A stretch of 64,000 nt of DNA from Plasmopara viticola (GCA_001695595.3 MBPM02000004.1:992001-1056000); one strand, 5' to 3'; counted from the stretch's first letter, positions 36,694-49,823 are shown. Notes: a model not told the origin generated them from the letters alone. Numbers and translations: made by a program.

Positions 36694-38454
36694 TCAGAAA
36701 TCTACATTTGCTCGTTTAGCGCTAGCTTGCAAGTGGGACTGTTCACCTTGTATAGCAGGGCTAGTCTTGCGCTTTCGGCTTTGTGGCAACGCATTTCTCA
36801 CCAAATTCCAAAGTCCCTCGTCTACTTCCCGCAATTCATCCATTATCTCAAGCCACGAAGTTGACGATAACTTACTCTTCGCTATTACTCCAAGCAACGT
36901 ATCCATCACAATGGAAATGGCTTCATTAAGTCTATACCTTTCCACAAGCATATAATACTTCGTGGATCTTGTGACCCACAAAAGGAGGAGTTGAGCGTCC
37001 ACCTTTGTATACTTTTCGAGATGCAACTCGGACCGTGAGAGTCGTACCGGAAATGAGGAAGCAGAAAGGTACTGCAACATATTGTCGGCAAATTGCCCAA
37101 CGTCTGAGCGCTGACTAGCTGACAAGACTTCGGAACGTTTAGCTGATTGCTTTAGAATCTCAAACAGACCTTCCATATCCTCAAACCGAAATGCTGGCTC
37201 CAGCAAACTGTACACTATAGCGCCATCAAATCGCTTCTTATTCAAGTATGGAGCGACATCCGTTATTGGCTTCATGAACGTGGGAAAAAAGTCGAGCGGA
37301 ATCTTTCTGCCTGAAAGCTGCGAGCTGCTAAACATCAATTCGGGAACTCTTTGCCATACTTCTCGCAAATACGACGCAAGGTTCCCATTCTTGTAATCCA
37401 CATCTCCCAATTCGTGTTCAAGCGCATTAGACTCAAACATTCTTCTCGCACGTGGCATTGACATTGTTGGCAGTAGCAATCGAATAAAGCTGTCACCATC
37501 AAAGTCCGGAGCACCCGAGTTCATGTACAGTTTAACGTAATTAAGCCACGCTGTTAACACGGTTTTATCGTCAAGATCAAGCCGACGAGCCTCATCATTG
37601 AGATGCAAGACACTGAAAATGGTGATTGGTGATTCCTTCTTCTGAAGCCATACATTAAGTACACGATCCTTAGTGGTGGAATCCGTGACCATATACGTCA
37701 GCATATCCTCAGCAAAGCCCTCCATTGACGGCTCGTGGCGATAAGTTTCGAACAGTGATACTACTTGTAGATGCGGATCAGGTAGTGACTTATCGTGAAG
37801 CGAATGTGCCAGTTCTGAACTCACTCGTGCCTTCATGTGACTAACGAAAAGTCCCAAAAGCTCTTTGTTGTCAAATGCTGCGTATTTCGAAATTGGGTCG
37901 TCCATGTGTCTGTACTTCATAATATAGCGGATCCACAATAGAAGCTTGGGGTCGTGACTCATTGTGACCATGTCCATGTCTTGATCAAAGATACTTTCAA
38001 GTTTCATGTACGAAAAAACAGTCTTTGGGTTCACAGGTTTTTTCAGCAACCAATCGTCTGTTTCCTTTATCATTGCAGCCCAATGCTCATGTTCCATTAC
38101 TTTAGCAATATTTCCCGTACTTGCCTGCGTTCCCAGCCCGAGCTCGGTCTTCAAATCGCTTGAAAATTTGGCAATCATCTCACCTTTTTCTACATTCGGA
38201 TCAACCATGTGCACAGCCACAGGACTAATCCCTCTCGCTTCATTGTTCTTGCCATCAGAAGAGGACTTGTTGTTCTCATGCACCCCATCGATGGCTTTTG
38301 CTCTCGTTGGGATGATGTCGGTCGAAGCTGCAACATCCGAGGCGTTTAACGTGCCCATCCTCTCCTCACGACTTGTATACGTGGTGGCGCCGGAACAAGC
38401 GCTAACGTTGAAGAGGACAATGATGGCAGTTCGTGCGAAGGTGAGTAGGCGCAT
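36694..38454 (-). CDS. eff1: large secreted WY-type effector, 586 aa
   Basis: This is an intact intronless gene. Residues 1-22 form a signal peptide (MRLLTFARTAIIVLFNVSAC), with likely cleavage around residue 22-23. TSREERMG follows at 27-34; its EER resembles the EER of RxLR effectors, but no RxLR is present. An acidic, Ser/Asn-rich linker (about 35-90) leads to a helical body. WY-like modules are visible as W135 with PKTVFSYMKL, paired with W174 and Y177, and as W269 with SPITIFSVLHL, paired with AWLNYVKLYMN (W303, Y306, Y310). The C-terminus carries QSRKRKT (558-564), a possible nuclear localisation signal. By analogy with WY effectors it should be secreted into the host and act there; its target is unknown. 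The first 126 residues are identical to eff2. Confidence 0.9.
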   Translation of the reverse strand: MRLLTFARTAIIVLFNVSACSGATTYTSREERMGTLNASDVAASTDIIPTRAKAIDGVHENNKSSSDGKNNEARGISPVAVHMVDPNVEKGEMIAKFSSDLKTELGLGTQASTGNIAKVMEHEHWAAMIKETDDWLLKKPVNPKTVFSYMKLESIFDQDMDMVTMSHDPKLLLWIRYIMKYRHMDDPISKYAAFDNKELLGLFVSHMKARVSSELAHSLHDKSLPDPHLQVVSLFETYRHEPSMEGFAEDMLTYMVTDSTTKDRVLNVWLQKKESPITIFSVLHLNDEARRLDLDDKTVLTAWLNYVKLYMNSGAPDFDGDSFIRLLLPTMSMPRARRMFESNALEHELGDVDYKNGNLASYLREVWQRVPELMFSSSQLSGRKIPLDFFPTFMKPITDVAPYLNKKRFDGAIVYSLLEPAFRFEDMEGLFEILKQSAKRSEVLSASQRSDVGQFADNMLQYLSASSFPVRLSRSELHLEKYTKVDAQLLLLWVTRSTKYYMLVERYRLNEAISIVMDTLLGVIAKSKLSSTSWLEIMDELREVDEGLWNLVRNALPQSRKRKTSPAIQGEQSHLQASAKRANVDF

Positions 38455-38478
38455 GCTTGGTCCTGAGTCGTTGCAATC

Positions 38479-38492
38479 CGAATTGAAAGTGA
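38479..38492 (-). promoter_or_regulatory. Inr plus FPR-like core promoter of eff1
   Basis: The minus strand reads TCACTTTCAATTCG 25-38 bases before the start codon. It fits the oomycete Inr (TCANTYY) followed directly by a CAATT flanking promoter motif. It is identical in eff2, and near-identical sequence is found in eff3 and ψ1. Confidence 0.65.
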
Positions 38493-39290
38493 TAACTCCA
38501 ACAGAAACAAAGAGAAGCTCGAGTTTACAGTGGGTATATATCTTCTCTCAAAGGATGGTATCATGCTAACAGATGGCCTGAGATAGGAAACTGCACGTAC
38601 AGAGCCTAAGCGCACCGGATTTTTAACCGGACGTTTGAGAAGAGGATCACAATTGGCTTGTAAGGCCATCTCATAAAGATGTTGAGGATGGAGGGCTGAC
38701 TTTAATGAAAGAGCTGCGAAGCGATTATCCCCCTTTTAATTTGTGACCTCAAGACATTTACTTTGATCAAATCACGAAGTCACCAATCTAGATAGTGTCT
38801 TCACTTGCTAACAAGTACACATTCCTGCAACAAGAAAATTGCAGTAGCAACACAAATTTGGCAGAATGCAATCTAATGTGACGGATATACGTTAAGTAGA
38901 ATCATCGAGTGTGGTTAAAATTTCTTGAATAAGATCACGAAGTGGTGATTGATTTCTTTAACTAATTTTGTTTGAGCTGTTATAAACTATTGCGAAAGTT
39001 TCCCTGTGTAAGATTAATTTGTCTTTACCAAATTGAATTGTGCGAAATACTTTACGCGTTGCGTTGTGCCATGAAACCATTCTTGAATAAAGAAGGTTTG
39101 GCAGTAGTTTTAAAAGTCAAAGAAATCAAAATTAGTGTATGTTGAGTTTTGTCCACAACTTAATTTTTAATCATTGCTGCTTTGCACAAGCAGCCAGATG
39201 CAACACATTTACTTAATTATGTGGCTGCTAAATCGACAGCAGCGCAGCACATAAACAAGAAGTAGATTTAGAAATAAGTGGCTGACCTCA
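38493..39290 (-). promoter_or_regulatory. Upstream region of eff1
   Basis: About 0.8 kb is almost identical, inverted, to 55208-56006 upstream of eff2 and similar to the region upstream of eff3. A TATATA stretch at 38536-38541 lies about 85 bases before the start codon and is conserved in eff2 and in the distal, displaced promoter of eff3. No other gene is seen. Confidence 0.6.
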
Positions 39291-42200
39291 TACTTGTACC
39301 AAGTAATTTCACGTTTGGAATATGATGCCACAGCCAATTATTATCTTATGACTGTATTATCATCTAACTGTATACGAAACGCATATACAGCTGAGATAGA
39401 TCCAGCGCGAATCAGCAAAAGTTGGCAGCCCTTAGACGACAGAAGAAGCGCCGAGTGCTCGGGGGAGGGAAGTCCCCGAGGCACTTGATCGTCTGCAAAC
39501 TGATTATGATGATACTGCCGCTAAGAAAACAAGCAGGAGAACAGGAAAAAAATAGTCGGTGTAGAACACTAACACCGTAGTGCACGTATGTGCTCGACAA
39601 TAGCTAATGGACAGTAATAAACTATTGGAAACTGTATTGATGAAGTCGGTGATCGGGCAACAATAATAATGAAAGCCTTAATTGAACGTCTAGCCAGCAT
39701 GGACTTTTTCTCGTAGAGCATTCCGCAGTCTTCAAATCATAGACAAAACGCCTTCACAGCCAGGATCGACTCCTAACACAATCCAAAATTGCCGTAACCT
39801 AATGCTTGCAAGTGGGATGTGCACTCCCACACTCGCCTTATGATGCTACATATGAAAATACGGCGAACAATGCATCCAGTGACAGCTTTACGTATATGTA
39901 GCGCACAAAGCCACTTTGCGGTTGCCTGTGAGTTGTGTGCTGCCGTGCTGGGGAATGTACGAGCGACAGCGTATTCGTGATCCTTTGATTTGTCTTCTTT
40001 CCAGCTTCGCAACGAGAATTTGTGCAGGTAAATGGTAGTGCGTGTTAAATCCAGACTTATAATAGATGCAATCTTTTTTTCGACCCAAGTTCCAGCAAAA
40101 AATGGTTTCATTACCCCATCTACTGTGGCGACTTCGTTTTTGTACTGCAAGCTATAGCTTTTTCATGATTAGATTAGAATTTCCATAATGTCACTAAGAG
40201 ACAGTATCGCGCAGACTTGCACATAAACCCGGTCGGAAGGAACAGCTAGATTGTAGGCAGAGGAGCTTAGAACTAGTATTAAGAGGATGTACGACTAATT
40301 TGGACCAGAATGGAACTTGAAGATATTTAAGCCAGAGTTTTGGCTTTCGTAAATTTGTCTGAAACGATTTAGCGTGCGAAATTATGGCACAAAAGTAATA
40401 AGAATTTAACATGGGTACTATAGAATTATTTCAGTGTGGTGTTATGCTATTTGAACTTTAAATATATAGTGGGTCCATACCACCCACCGCGAGCGTTCGC
40501 TGCGTGACATGTTTGACGGTCATTCAATTAGCAATCCCTAGTTAATTGTGCCTGGTGATCGAAGTTTTTTATGACGTAGTAGTTGGCCTAAAATTATCGA
40601 AGCAGACGGCATTCAGTCGACAGCACCGCTCGACGGTGTCAGTAACAGTTTCTTTTACAAACGATCAGGTGGCAAGCATCTTGTATATTTTCTTTTGACT
40701 TGATGTTCTTACGGCCTCAAACAAGCGCCTTACCTTGAATCTCGGCACATAATTTATCCTCCAGCGCACATTTTTGTCCGGCAAACGCTGCACTAGCGTT
40801 ATCTTGGAAATATGTGCCAGCTCAGATCTGATATTATCTGCTTAGTGCGTTCGCTATTTCTTTTGCCTCATGGCCGTAGAACGAACACAGTTCACACACG
40901 CGAGCATTGTGCCCACTAATACACAGCTCGTTGTTTGTACAATTACGTAAAGTGCCACCGACTGACTCCGTTTGCGCTCTATTAGACGCAGATGATATGA
41001 CTAAGTGATACAGTCTTGTCTTTTATCACCATAAGAGCAAAGTCTGTCCAGAAAGCCAATATGCCACGAAGTGAGTTTCGCCGCATCTAATACCCTTTTT
41101 GTCATAGCTGCAAGATCGAGCGGCAATAGAAAAAACATCGCAGTAGGTATCTCGATAGCATATGTAATATATTGCCATCACTACAGATAGCCGAGCTTCC
41201 CGACCTAAAATAAGGCTGCTTAGAACTACACAGATAAATCAAGAGCTTAAACTGGATTGTAAATAAAGTTTGAAATCGAAAAATGAACAAATGAGATGAG
41301 TGAAAATGCAATCTATTGCTCACGTCGATTCCTATAAGACCGGATATAGCGATAATTTGTCTTTCTGCACGCCTCCTTAAAAAAAGGTGGTGTGTGACCC
41401 CATCAAACCTGGTAGCACTTAAAACAATCCAACGTCTTCGCAGGTAAATTGACTATCTGAAGCTCGTAAAGGCTTTGAGATGGAGCTTACCATCTGTCGG
41501 ACAACCATTTATGGCTTTCAAAAGCCTTAAAGTAGGCCGCACTCGAAGTCCTTCCTGATTCCAAGCAGCTGGAACACGTAATGGTGTTCAAGCAAAGTCG
41601 ATGCTCAATGGTTTAGGCAGCACAGGCTCGAGTAGCCCCAGCGGGAGCGCCTAATGTGGGATGTCGGCCAGAGGTTTGCACTTTTAAAGGAACGATATGT
41701 TAAAACCAGCTTTTATGGATAGAGGTCGTAGAAAAGGCCATTTAAGCAGCTTTGAACACGATTGTAGTAGGTGCGCGTGGCATCGCACTCCCACATTTGA
41801 AACGTCTACCTTTGAAGCAGCTCCATTGGAGTGTTTTAACAAACATTAAAGGTTCGCGGAATACAGCGTTACACCCGTCAGACTTTGAGCTCAGCCGGCG
41901 CTTACGTTTCCCAATCTGCGAGATTAGGGGGTGTGAACTATATATATATTTTCATTAGTTAAGGAAAAATTACAGCCTCCATAGTCACTCTTTTAACGAA
42001 CTAAAGTATGTGTACAGCTACAGATACGTTGATTTGTCTGGGTCGTCTTGACACGCACTTTTACGTGGTGCTTATAGATCCACTGAATTGGATCCAATCC
42101 CTTTGCTCCCGAGCGAAGCAATCTAAGCTACTTTGGTTGCGGTAGAGTAGGATGAAGGATCACTTCCTGCCCCAGAGATGGAAGACGAAGGAGACCCTCA

Positions 42201-45200
42201 TTTTGCCTAAGGTCTTTAAATGGTCGCTGGCAGTAATCAAGCTTTTAAAACCCACTAAATGCTGGTCATCAGAAGAGAAGGGAACTCTTCTGGTAGAGAC
42301 CCAATCAGTGTGTGGTTGATACACACAATGGTAGCTCAGCCCCTAGGAGCTTGACGACTCACGAAGGAGGAGATGCCATCTACTGACCGCTGGCTATATA
42401 AGCGATTGCACGCGGAAATAGAAGACTGTTTCGAGTCTGGCTAGATTCTAGCTCGTCGCGAAGCTTCGCACGTTGATAAACACTTAGTCTGGCTTATAGA
42501 GCGGTTTAAAACACTTCTAAGATTGAAGTTTATGTTTATGCGCATTTTGACAGCACCGAGTCAACTCTTGATCTTGGCATGATAAATTATGACTTAATCC
42601 TTAAAATGCCGCAATTAGAAAAGCGCAAGCCCCAGATAAATCGGCAGAGCAAGGTCAAAGATGTCGGCTGCTCGTCCCCCACAACAGAGTCATGCCCTTA
42701 ACTTTGTTGTGCGTACGGCCCCTTTAAATGTAAGCCTGGATAAATTTGCACCCGTAATGATTTTGGTGTTCTCGAAGGCATAAGTGACTACGACTTTGAG
42801 CCCTTTGACGAATAGAAAAGTTCCGCGAGCACCATCGACTGACAAGTACACTAAAGAAAACGCTATAATGAGTAACATAAATCCACAAATGAGTCACCCC
42901 CTTTGAGTAACAAAACTTCACAAGCATTCCGAATGACACGAGATAATACATAGTTTTACCAAGTTCGCGACTCTTGTAGGTCTGTAGAACATACTGGCTA
43001 GCATTTAATTACAGACAGGAAACAAAGCACCGTCAAGAGTTGCTAACATGCCTCCGCTGGAAGAAATGGGATGTTATACGAAAGCAATTCCCGGGTGTCA
43101 CGAACAACCCCACAGCTGACAAATTAGCTTTATACATTTGTATAACCGGCAATTAAACTGGTTGCTGAGCCACAACAAGCACACTTCAGCTCGAAGCATT
43201 TCCAAAATTGTCAAAGCCAATAAGTCCTAACAAACTAAAGCTACTGAGCTATTGACAGACTTGAAAATCGTAATATCGATGGTATAGTATTTATAAAGAT
43301 GGAAAGCTCTTTTTAGGGCGAAGATGTATTGATTTAGCCTAAGTGGTAGCTTACGTTGTGTCATTTCTCAAAAATGCAATTCCAAAGATCAGGTAATTTT
43401 TTAAGTGAGAAACCAGCCACGAGATTGATCTCATGCTGGACTCGAAGCACCCCATTGCATTACAATGACTTTTGCTACGTTAATAGTGTGAGCTCATATA
43501 TTACTCCTTCGCAACAAGACAAAGAGCACCATGCTACCGAGTAACACGAAAAAGAGGCTGCCTTAATTGCACAAAAAGGCGGTACACATTTTCTTTCGAT
43601 AAATTTAATCCGTCCTTGAGCAGCTGACATGAAGAAATGTCGCGCGATCAATGGCTGACGATAACTTGAGAATTGCGAAAAGAAGCCGCACATGTTGGAA
43701 ATTGCTGAAAAAAGCTTCGCAACGTCGTCCATTTAGGTACTAGAGACATCGTGGTTGACAGTCTCGTTTGCTGCCGGTCTTAAACCTAAGTAGCTATCAG
43801 ATTCTTTCCTAAGCGACTTGATCTAGGTTACAGGTCGGAGTTCAAAAACAACTTTTTTTGTATGCACTTCAAATTTGTTGTACGATTCCAAGGCACTTAT
43901 TTGCTGAAAGATATCGGAAAAATATCATTGAGGAGGCTCTGACAGAGTACAGGCTTTGATCGATTGCGTTTAAAGATCATTCGAGCACGTTTTCAAAAAG
44001 GATACCTTTGGAGTAAATTATTTTGCCTCGGCTTTTCTGCATCGAAAGATGTGTAATGTATCGTATATATAATTTTTCAATGTGACTATCTGTAGCACTA
44101 ATTGAGTCGTTCGTTTTACTTCATGCGTTGCCTCATGCTGTAACGTGTCTAATAAGCCATTTTTGAAAAGGAGATAATCTCTTTCTCGAAAACAATGTTT
44201 GTAAAGTTTTTGTACTCCACCGTTTTTTATAACATTGCTACTTTGCATGATCAGTCAGGCAGGCACACATGTAACACATTAAGGAAGCTACGTGTGAAAA
44301 CTCGACAGCAACGCAAATATCAGCTTCGTGGCACCTCTTTGAAACGACTGTAGACAGGGAAATAACAGGAATACTTGGTATAGGCCCAATGTTTGTAACG
44401 AGTAATGTAGACGACTAATTATCTTGTGTCTTTAACATCTTGTGAAAATTTAGCTGTATAAGTATTACCAATTTAATCTGAGAGGAAGTTATAGGACGTG
44501 CTGCTGCAGGAGCTTCAGCCGCGGTTGTACAAATTCAGTACGAAGTAGCAGCCTGTACTCGACAAAATAAGCGATGCGTGGGAAGTTACTGAGGCAGTAC
44601 AAAGTAATGGGTTGCTGCAAATTGATCATTCGGAAACTGCACAGATTAAATAGGCTATTGAGCAACAATGGTAATAAAGTTGCTGCCATAAAGTCTAGCC
44701 CGCTAAGACTCTTCTTTATACGCATTTTTCGATCTCTAGAAAACCGTCTGTCGGATCCTATATCGTGTCAAAAGCATCAAAAATCGTCTTGCTGACCACG
44801 CGTGTCAAACTTAATACTACATTCCCAGTGGTAACTTTTGTAAAATCATCGCACAAAATAACCTGTGAAACTTCAAGCAGATGCATCTGCCCGTGCATTG
44901 TGTGCTACCACTTATGACCGTGCTTGGGTTTAGTGAAGATACGATCGACAATTAGTTTGTGATTCTCGCTAGTCTGCACTAACATCTTTTTTTATTGATT
45001 GAATCTGCTCAAACCCTGACTATTGCCAATAGTCAATCTTCAAAAACTGTACATGATGTCCAGTAAGAACGATCATCTTCAATCTCTGGTACTGAAGCAG
45101 AACACAGATACGTACTTTGTCTTATATATTTTTTCAGATTTTAGCTTTCACACTGTCACGGAAAGGTAGACTTTTACAGAACAAGACGAAACTCGAACAG

Positions 45201-46045
45201 TAGGACTTCAAATAGGTAGCTCAATCATCAGGATAAAAAGCTTCTAATTAATATAGTGGGGATGTTTGATGAAGGATCAGATTGACGAATTTTTGGGCCA
45301 GGAGGTTTATTAAAATGTGGGTTCTGACCTTGCTCAGACATAGCAGTGTGTATATACAACATTTCCAATTAAATATACTATAGTGGGTAGCATTGGTCTA
45401 CATAGAGATGCTAATATGTTTGGCGACACAGATCCGTAAGAGGATAGTCAGGATGCGATACAAAATCGTTCCCTGAGTATCTCGAACAATCTCATAGCTT
45501 AAAAAGAAACCTTATCCGCCAACACGATTGACATCCTAAAAGCTTTTTATGTCACGGCAGGCGCACTGATGCTTGAGGAACCAGAGCTTTACAAAATCGA
45601 ATATAAAAGCTTGCTCAATTTTAGCTGGTTTGAAAGCTGAAGTTGCTCAGAGGTGGTACTTCTCATGATACTATACTTCAACTTCTTTCATAGATGAGAT
45701 GTTACAAAATTGCCTCATTGGCAGTGTACGATGCGCCCGGGCTCACAGACGCTTAAAGTACTATAAAATGTTTGGTATTTCATTTCCTAAAGAAATAAGC
45801 AGATGTGGTGTCCGGAGATTAGACGTCGAAATTGCGTCTAGAAATGAGGCTTAGACTCAACAATTGACCTCTCGTCGGGCACAAAGTGATGTCTCACCAG
45901 AAAAAGGCTAAAAAAAGTGAAAAGTGTAAACTCATGAAAAATTATTTGTTAAAAGCTAAGGATGACAAGATTGCTAGTCCTCGCTCTCGTTGACGCTCTG
46001 TGCTCATAATTGAGCAAAAATGGCGAGTTTACTTTAACTATCACT
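39290..46045 (+). repeat. Flanking unit copy D
   Basis: It begins at the end of the eff1 upstream region and is collinear with copies A and C to the equivalent of C 21420, then turns into inverted copy E1 near 46050. It has the uninterrupted form of the site where the LINE sits in copy C (39573-40635) and of the site where SIDE 4 sits in E2 (around 39705-39725). Close to eff1 (39290-40300) it resembles copy F near eff3 more than copy A. There are no intact genes. Confidence 0.8.
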
Positions 46046-47607
46046 CCTCTGTGAATGTACTCAAAGATGTTTGAACACAACTGTTTAAAATTTGTACTCT
46101 GTCATAGCCTCCTTAATGGTGTTTTTTCGATTCCTTTTAGCACATAAGTTCTTAGGGTCATAAAGTAAAAGCGAGGTGCATACAAAAAAGCTGTATCGAA
46201 ACGTTACCTATAATCAGATTCAGTCGCTTGAAGAAGAATCCAATAGCTACTTAGTTACGAAACTGGCAGGAAATGTCGTTAGTATCTAAGTGGTCAACGT
46301 TGCAAAGCTGTTTTCAGCAATTGATAACATGGGCGACTTCTTTTCGCAATTTTTATGTTTTCGTCAGCCAATCCGCGCGCCCTTCCTTCACCCAACATCT
46401 ATGTTAGCTGCTCGAGGATAAATAAAATTTCATCAAATGAAAATATGTACCGCCTTTTTGTGCAACTAGGGCAGCCTCATTTCTTTTGCTACCCGGTAGC
46501 ATGGTGCTCTTTGCCTTGTGGCGAAGAACTTATAGACGAGTTCAAGTTATTCACGTGGTAATAGTCATTTTAATGTAATAGGGCGCATCGAGTCCAGCAT
46601 GTGATCAATCTCGTGCCAATCCTTTGCGCGGGTCTCGAAAAAGTATATTTTAGTTTTACTTAATAAAAGTTTATCTGATCTTTGGAATCTCACTGGACTT
46701 AGAAAAAACACAACGAAAGCTACCACTTAGGCTGAATTAAGACGTCTTCGTCCCCAAGAAGGCTTTCCATCTTCATAAACATTCCCTCTGCGGTATTAGG
46801 ATTTTCGAGTCAGTCATTAGCTCAGTAGCTTTAGTTTCTTAGGATTTATTGGCTTTGACACATCTGGAAGTGCCTCGAACTGAAATGTGCTTACCGTGGC
46901 ACAGCGACTATTTGAATCGTCGATTATTCCAATGTATAAGACTACTTTGTCAACTACGGGGTTGTTCGTGACATCCTAGGGTTGCTTTCGTATCGCATCA
47001 CCATTTTCTTCTAGCGGAGCCATGTTGGCAAGTTTTGAAGGTGCTTTGTTTCCTGCCTGTGCTTAAATGCTACCTAGTGTGATTTGCAGACCTACGAGTG
47101 TACCTGCATTGTTGGTGAAACATTGCTACAATTGTGTCATGCGGACTGATTGTAGAAGTTTGTATCCCGAAAATGGTGACTCAATTGTGGATTTATGTTA
47201 TCCATTATTGAAGCGCCAGATTTAGCGTGCTCGTCAATTGGTGCTGCTCGTAGAACATTTCTATTTGTCAAAGGGCTTATAGTCGTAATCACTTATGCCT
47301 TCGATGACACCGAAATTATGACGGGTGCAAATTTACTGGGCTTAAAGTGCTCGATTTCTGCCAGCGACCATTTAAAGCTCCTAGACAAAACGAACGCCCC
47401 TATATCGTCTATCTTCGCGACTGAAATGGATCCTTTATCCTAATCTACAGCGATCAAAGTAGCACAGACCAGGTTCGATGAGGTTACGCAGCAGCTTGGT
47501 TTAAGGAGGCGTGCAGAAAGATAAATTATCGCTATATTCGGTCTTATACAAATCGACGTGAGGTGAATTGCACTTTAAAGACTCATTTGTTCGTTTTCCA
47601 ATTCCAC

Positions 47608-47615
47608 TTCTTTTA
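47608..47615. repeat. Left target-site duplication of MULE
   Basis: ttctttta immediately precedes the terminal inverted repeat and is repeated at 49909-49916. Confidence 0.9.
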
Positions 47616-47700
47616 GGGAACCGTTAATTTCCACTCACCCTTTTGATATTTTCCACTCAGCGCCTTGTTTATTGGTCAAATTATGTTTAATGTCATTGCG
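47616..47700. repeat. MULE left terminal inverted repeat
   Basis: 85 bp pair with 49824-49908 in reverse complement with scattered mismatches. The inner part includes the ttgtttattggtcaaatt segment on both sides. Confidence 0.9.
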
Positions 47701-47944
47701 TCACAAAACTTTGGTTCACCGTGAAACGTACTTTTCGCCCGCCAGTCATTTGCATGAGCTGTTATACTAATAACCATCGTAATACGGCAGGTAACTACTG
47801 CTGATCGGTGCAGTAAATTTTGGATATATGTATGACAAAGAAAGACCTCTAATTATTATTATAGCTACCAAGAGATGGTGATGCAGACTACAGCAATTAC
47901 TCTATGAAAGGCACTATTCTGATCACGGCTTTAATTACAAGTCC

Positions 47945-49748
47945 TTAAATTGTGACCTTCTTGGGTACAGATTCTACATTGCGCCGTCGCTGAGGATTCA
48001 GTGAATTCTCCACATGTTCAAAATGTGACGGATCACGCTGCGTAGATCCTGAGAGCCGTCCCCTTGTTTGCACGCGGTCCGGCTCTTGCGTATTACCCGC
48101 GGGACTCTTCAGAATGTGGTTAAGCAGGACCCTTTTGCGATGATCCCCAGCGATCGAGTAATCACTGGTGAATTTTGATAGAGCCTCTTCCAGGGTTGGA
48201 GTGTTTTCCCTCTCTATGGCGCTAGGGGGCTGCACTAAACGCCAATGTTGATCAAAAGCGTCCACAGATTGAGGCTCTGTTCGTCCAAGCAGGGCATGCC
48301 GGCAAGGATGGCCCATTGTTGATTTGATCAGGCCTTGACATATCACATTATTCGTGTGGCGATGTCCGTCGTCAAATCGGCGTTTGTATGCGCCATAGGC
48401 AAGCTTTATACCTGCCACCGAGATTTTACCCATGACCTGGGAGAACAAGGGGACAAACTGCATATTTGCAATATCCCTCTGCCTCGTATTCTCCTCCATG
48501 ATTACTGCAAGTTGACCGTCGCATGCAAGCTTCACGGCAGCATCAACTGTCAGCGGATTGCCTGTTGACATAGATTACCAGTCCTTTAAAGCGGAATGAG
48601 CACTTTCGACACGTGATGTCGTGACATGTCCGTAATGACGCTTGTTTCGAAGGAAAGCGGCCACAAATATGTCCTTCCAGACTAGCCAAGTATCCTTAAT
48701 ATACCGCAACACAGGAGCATGGGCGCTAAATTCTGTGCGCATTGCCGCAATATGAACTTCGTAATCGGAAATTTTGTCTTTGGCAACGAGGACATTCCAT
48801 TGCTTCAAAAAGTTTTTCCAGGCTTCCTGCGTAGCGAACGCTCTTCTTTGCCTTGCAAATATATTCTTGCAATATGCCACCGACAAAGAAGACAATTTGC
48901 GTTCGGAAAAACTTCACCAAGGGCGTTCATTAAGGCAAGTTCTCGGTCAGTCGTAAAGGTGTCACTCTTCATAAAGCAATAGGCGAAGGTGAATGTTGTA
49001 TCTGTTGCCGTTACACAAACGACATGGAAGAGCGGAAAGTTGTACCTGTTCGTTTTGTAGGTAGCATCAACTATCCAAATACAGCCAGCGCTGAATTTCT
49101 GACAAATTTCTTTGGCGGTCGGTGATATGATTAGCAGATGTGTCAGCTTCTGCTCTGCATCACGTTTTGCGAAATAACGGGTATTGCCAGCAAGGCTATC
49201 AATTAAGGCGGCGAGTGGGGTTCGCCCCGCTAACAAGTTGACACGATGAGATGCGCGGATGTTGTAGATGTCTTGCGGTGTTGACATTATGCCAGACTCT
49301 TGACGGAAAGTGGTAAAAGTCCGTGCAGGATTCACACCAGCACGTCTCAAAGTCAATACCGAAGCGCGTTGGTCACCTGTTGAAGCGCGTCCCTGCGGGT
49401 GTGCAGACTGGTGCGCAAAGGCATCATGGTTGTGTTCCCATTGTCAACTTGTAACTGCCAAAGGCCGCCCTGTTGACGTATACTGGCACTGAAAAGACAT
49501 TCAGTAGAGCTGCTAGAACCCGTTCGTATCCGCTTCTGAGCAAGCTCTTGTTCCTTTCTTTTTGTACGCCGTACTCTTGAACAGTTGAGTATGACAGCTT
49601 CAATTGCACCTTCTTTTTTGTTACCATACCGTTTGGTATGCAAGACCGTCAAGGCATATCCGTCTCTTAGTGCATGGGCACAAACTGCGTCCTTGGCTTC
49701 TTGCAGAGACTGGTACTTATGTGCAGGAGGTGGAGCTAAGCTGTTCAT
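47945..49748 (-). pseudogene. MULE transposase, disrupted
   Basis: Translation starts at ATG 49748. The N-terminal part (to about 49355) resembles a FAR1/WRKY-GCM1-type DNA-binding region with a basic RVRRTKRKEQ segment. A frameshift near 49355 leads to the catalytic domain: DATYKTN (Asp near 49068), TDRELAL (Asp near 48948), the LLCRWHI segment, then after another frameshift near 48860 the segment RVESAHSALKDW (Glu near 48607). This is the MULE DDE pattern. An in-frame TAA at 48577-48575 follows the Trp. Beyond it come STGNPLT and a SWIM-like zinc motif (CQG with GHPCRH). Two frameshifts and one stop make it non-functional, although every domain is still easy to read, which suggests recent decay. 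Confidence 0.9.
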
Positions 49749-49823
49749 CGGGAGTTCTCAAGTGTGCTATGCACTGCGGATACGTGCGCGTGAGCACGTC
49801 TTTAGAGTTTGGTGCAAGTACGG

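Noticed and set aside
36694..38454. Canonical RxLR motif in the effectors
   Set aside because: No R-x-L-R occurs within the first 100 residues. Only the EER-like triplet is present.
38006..38569. Long plus-strand open frame (187 codons) opposite eff1, and its mirror at 55930-56493
   Set aside because: It lies antisense to the start of well-supported effector genes. It is conserved only because those genes are conserved.
39294..39488. 64-codon frame repeated at 55013-55207 and partly at 62630-62870
   Set aside because: It is conserved among recently duplicated DNA only. In copies A and C it is broken, and it has no recognisable features.
47945..49748. Programmed frameshifting in the MULE transposase
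   Set aside because: Two shifts plus an in-frame stop inside the catalytic region fit decay. No slippery heptamer with a structure is evident.
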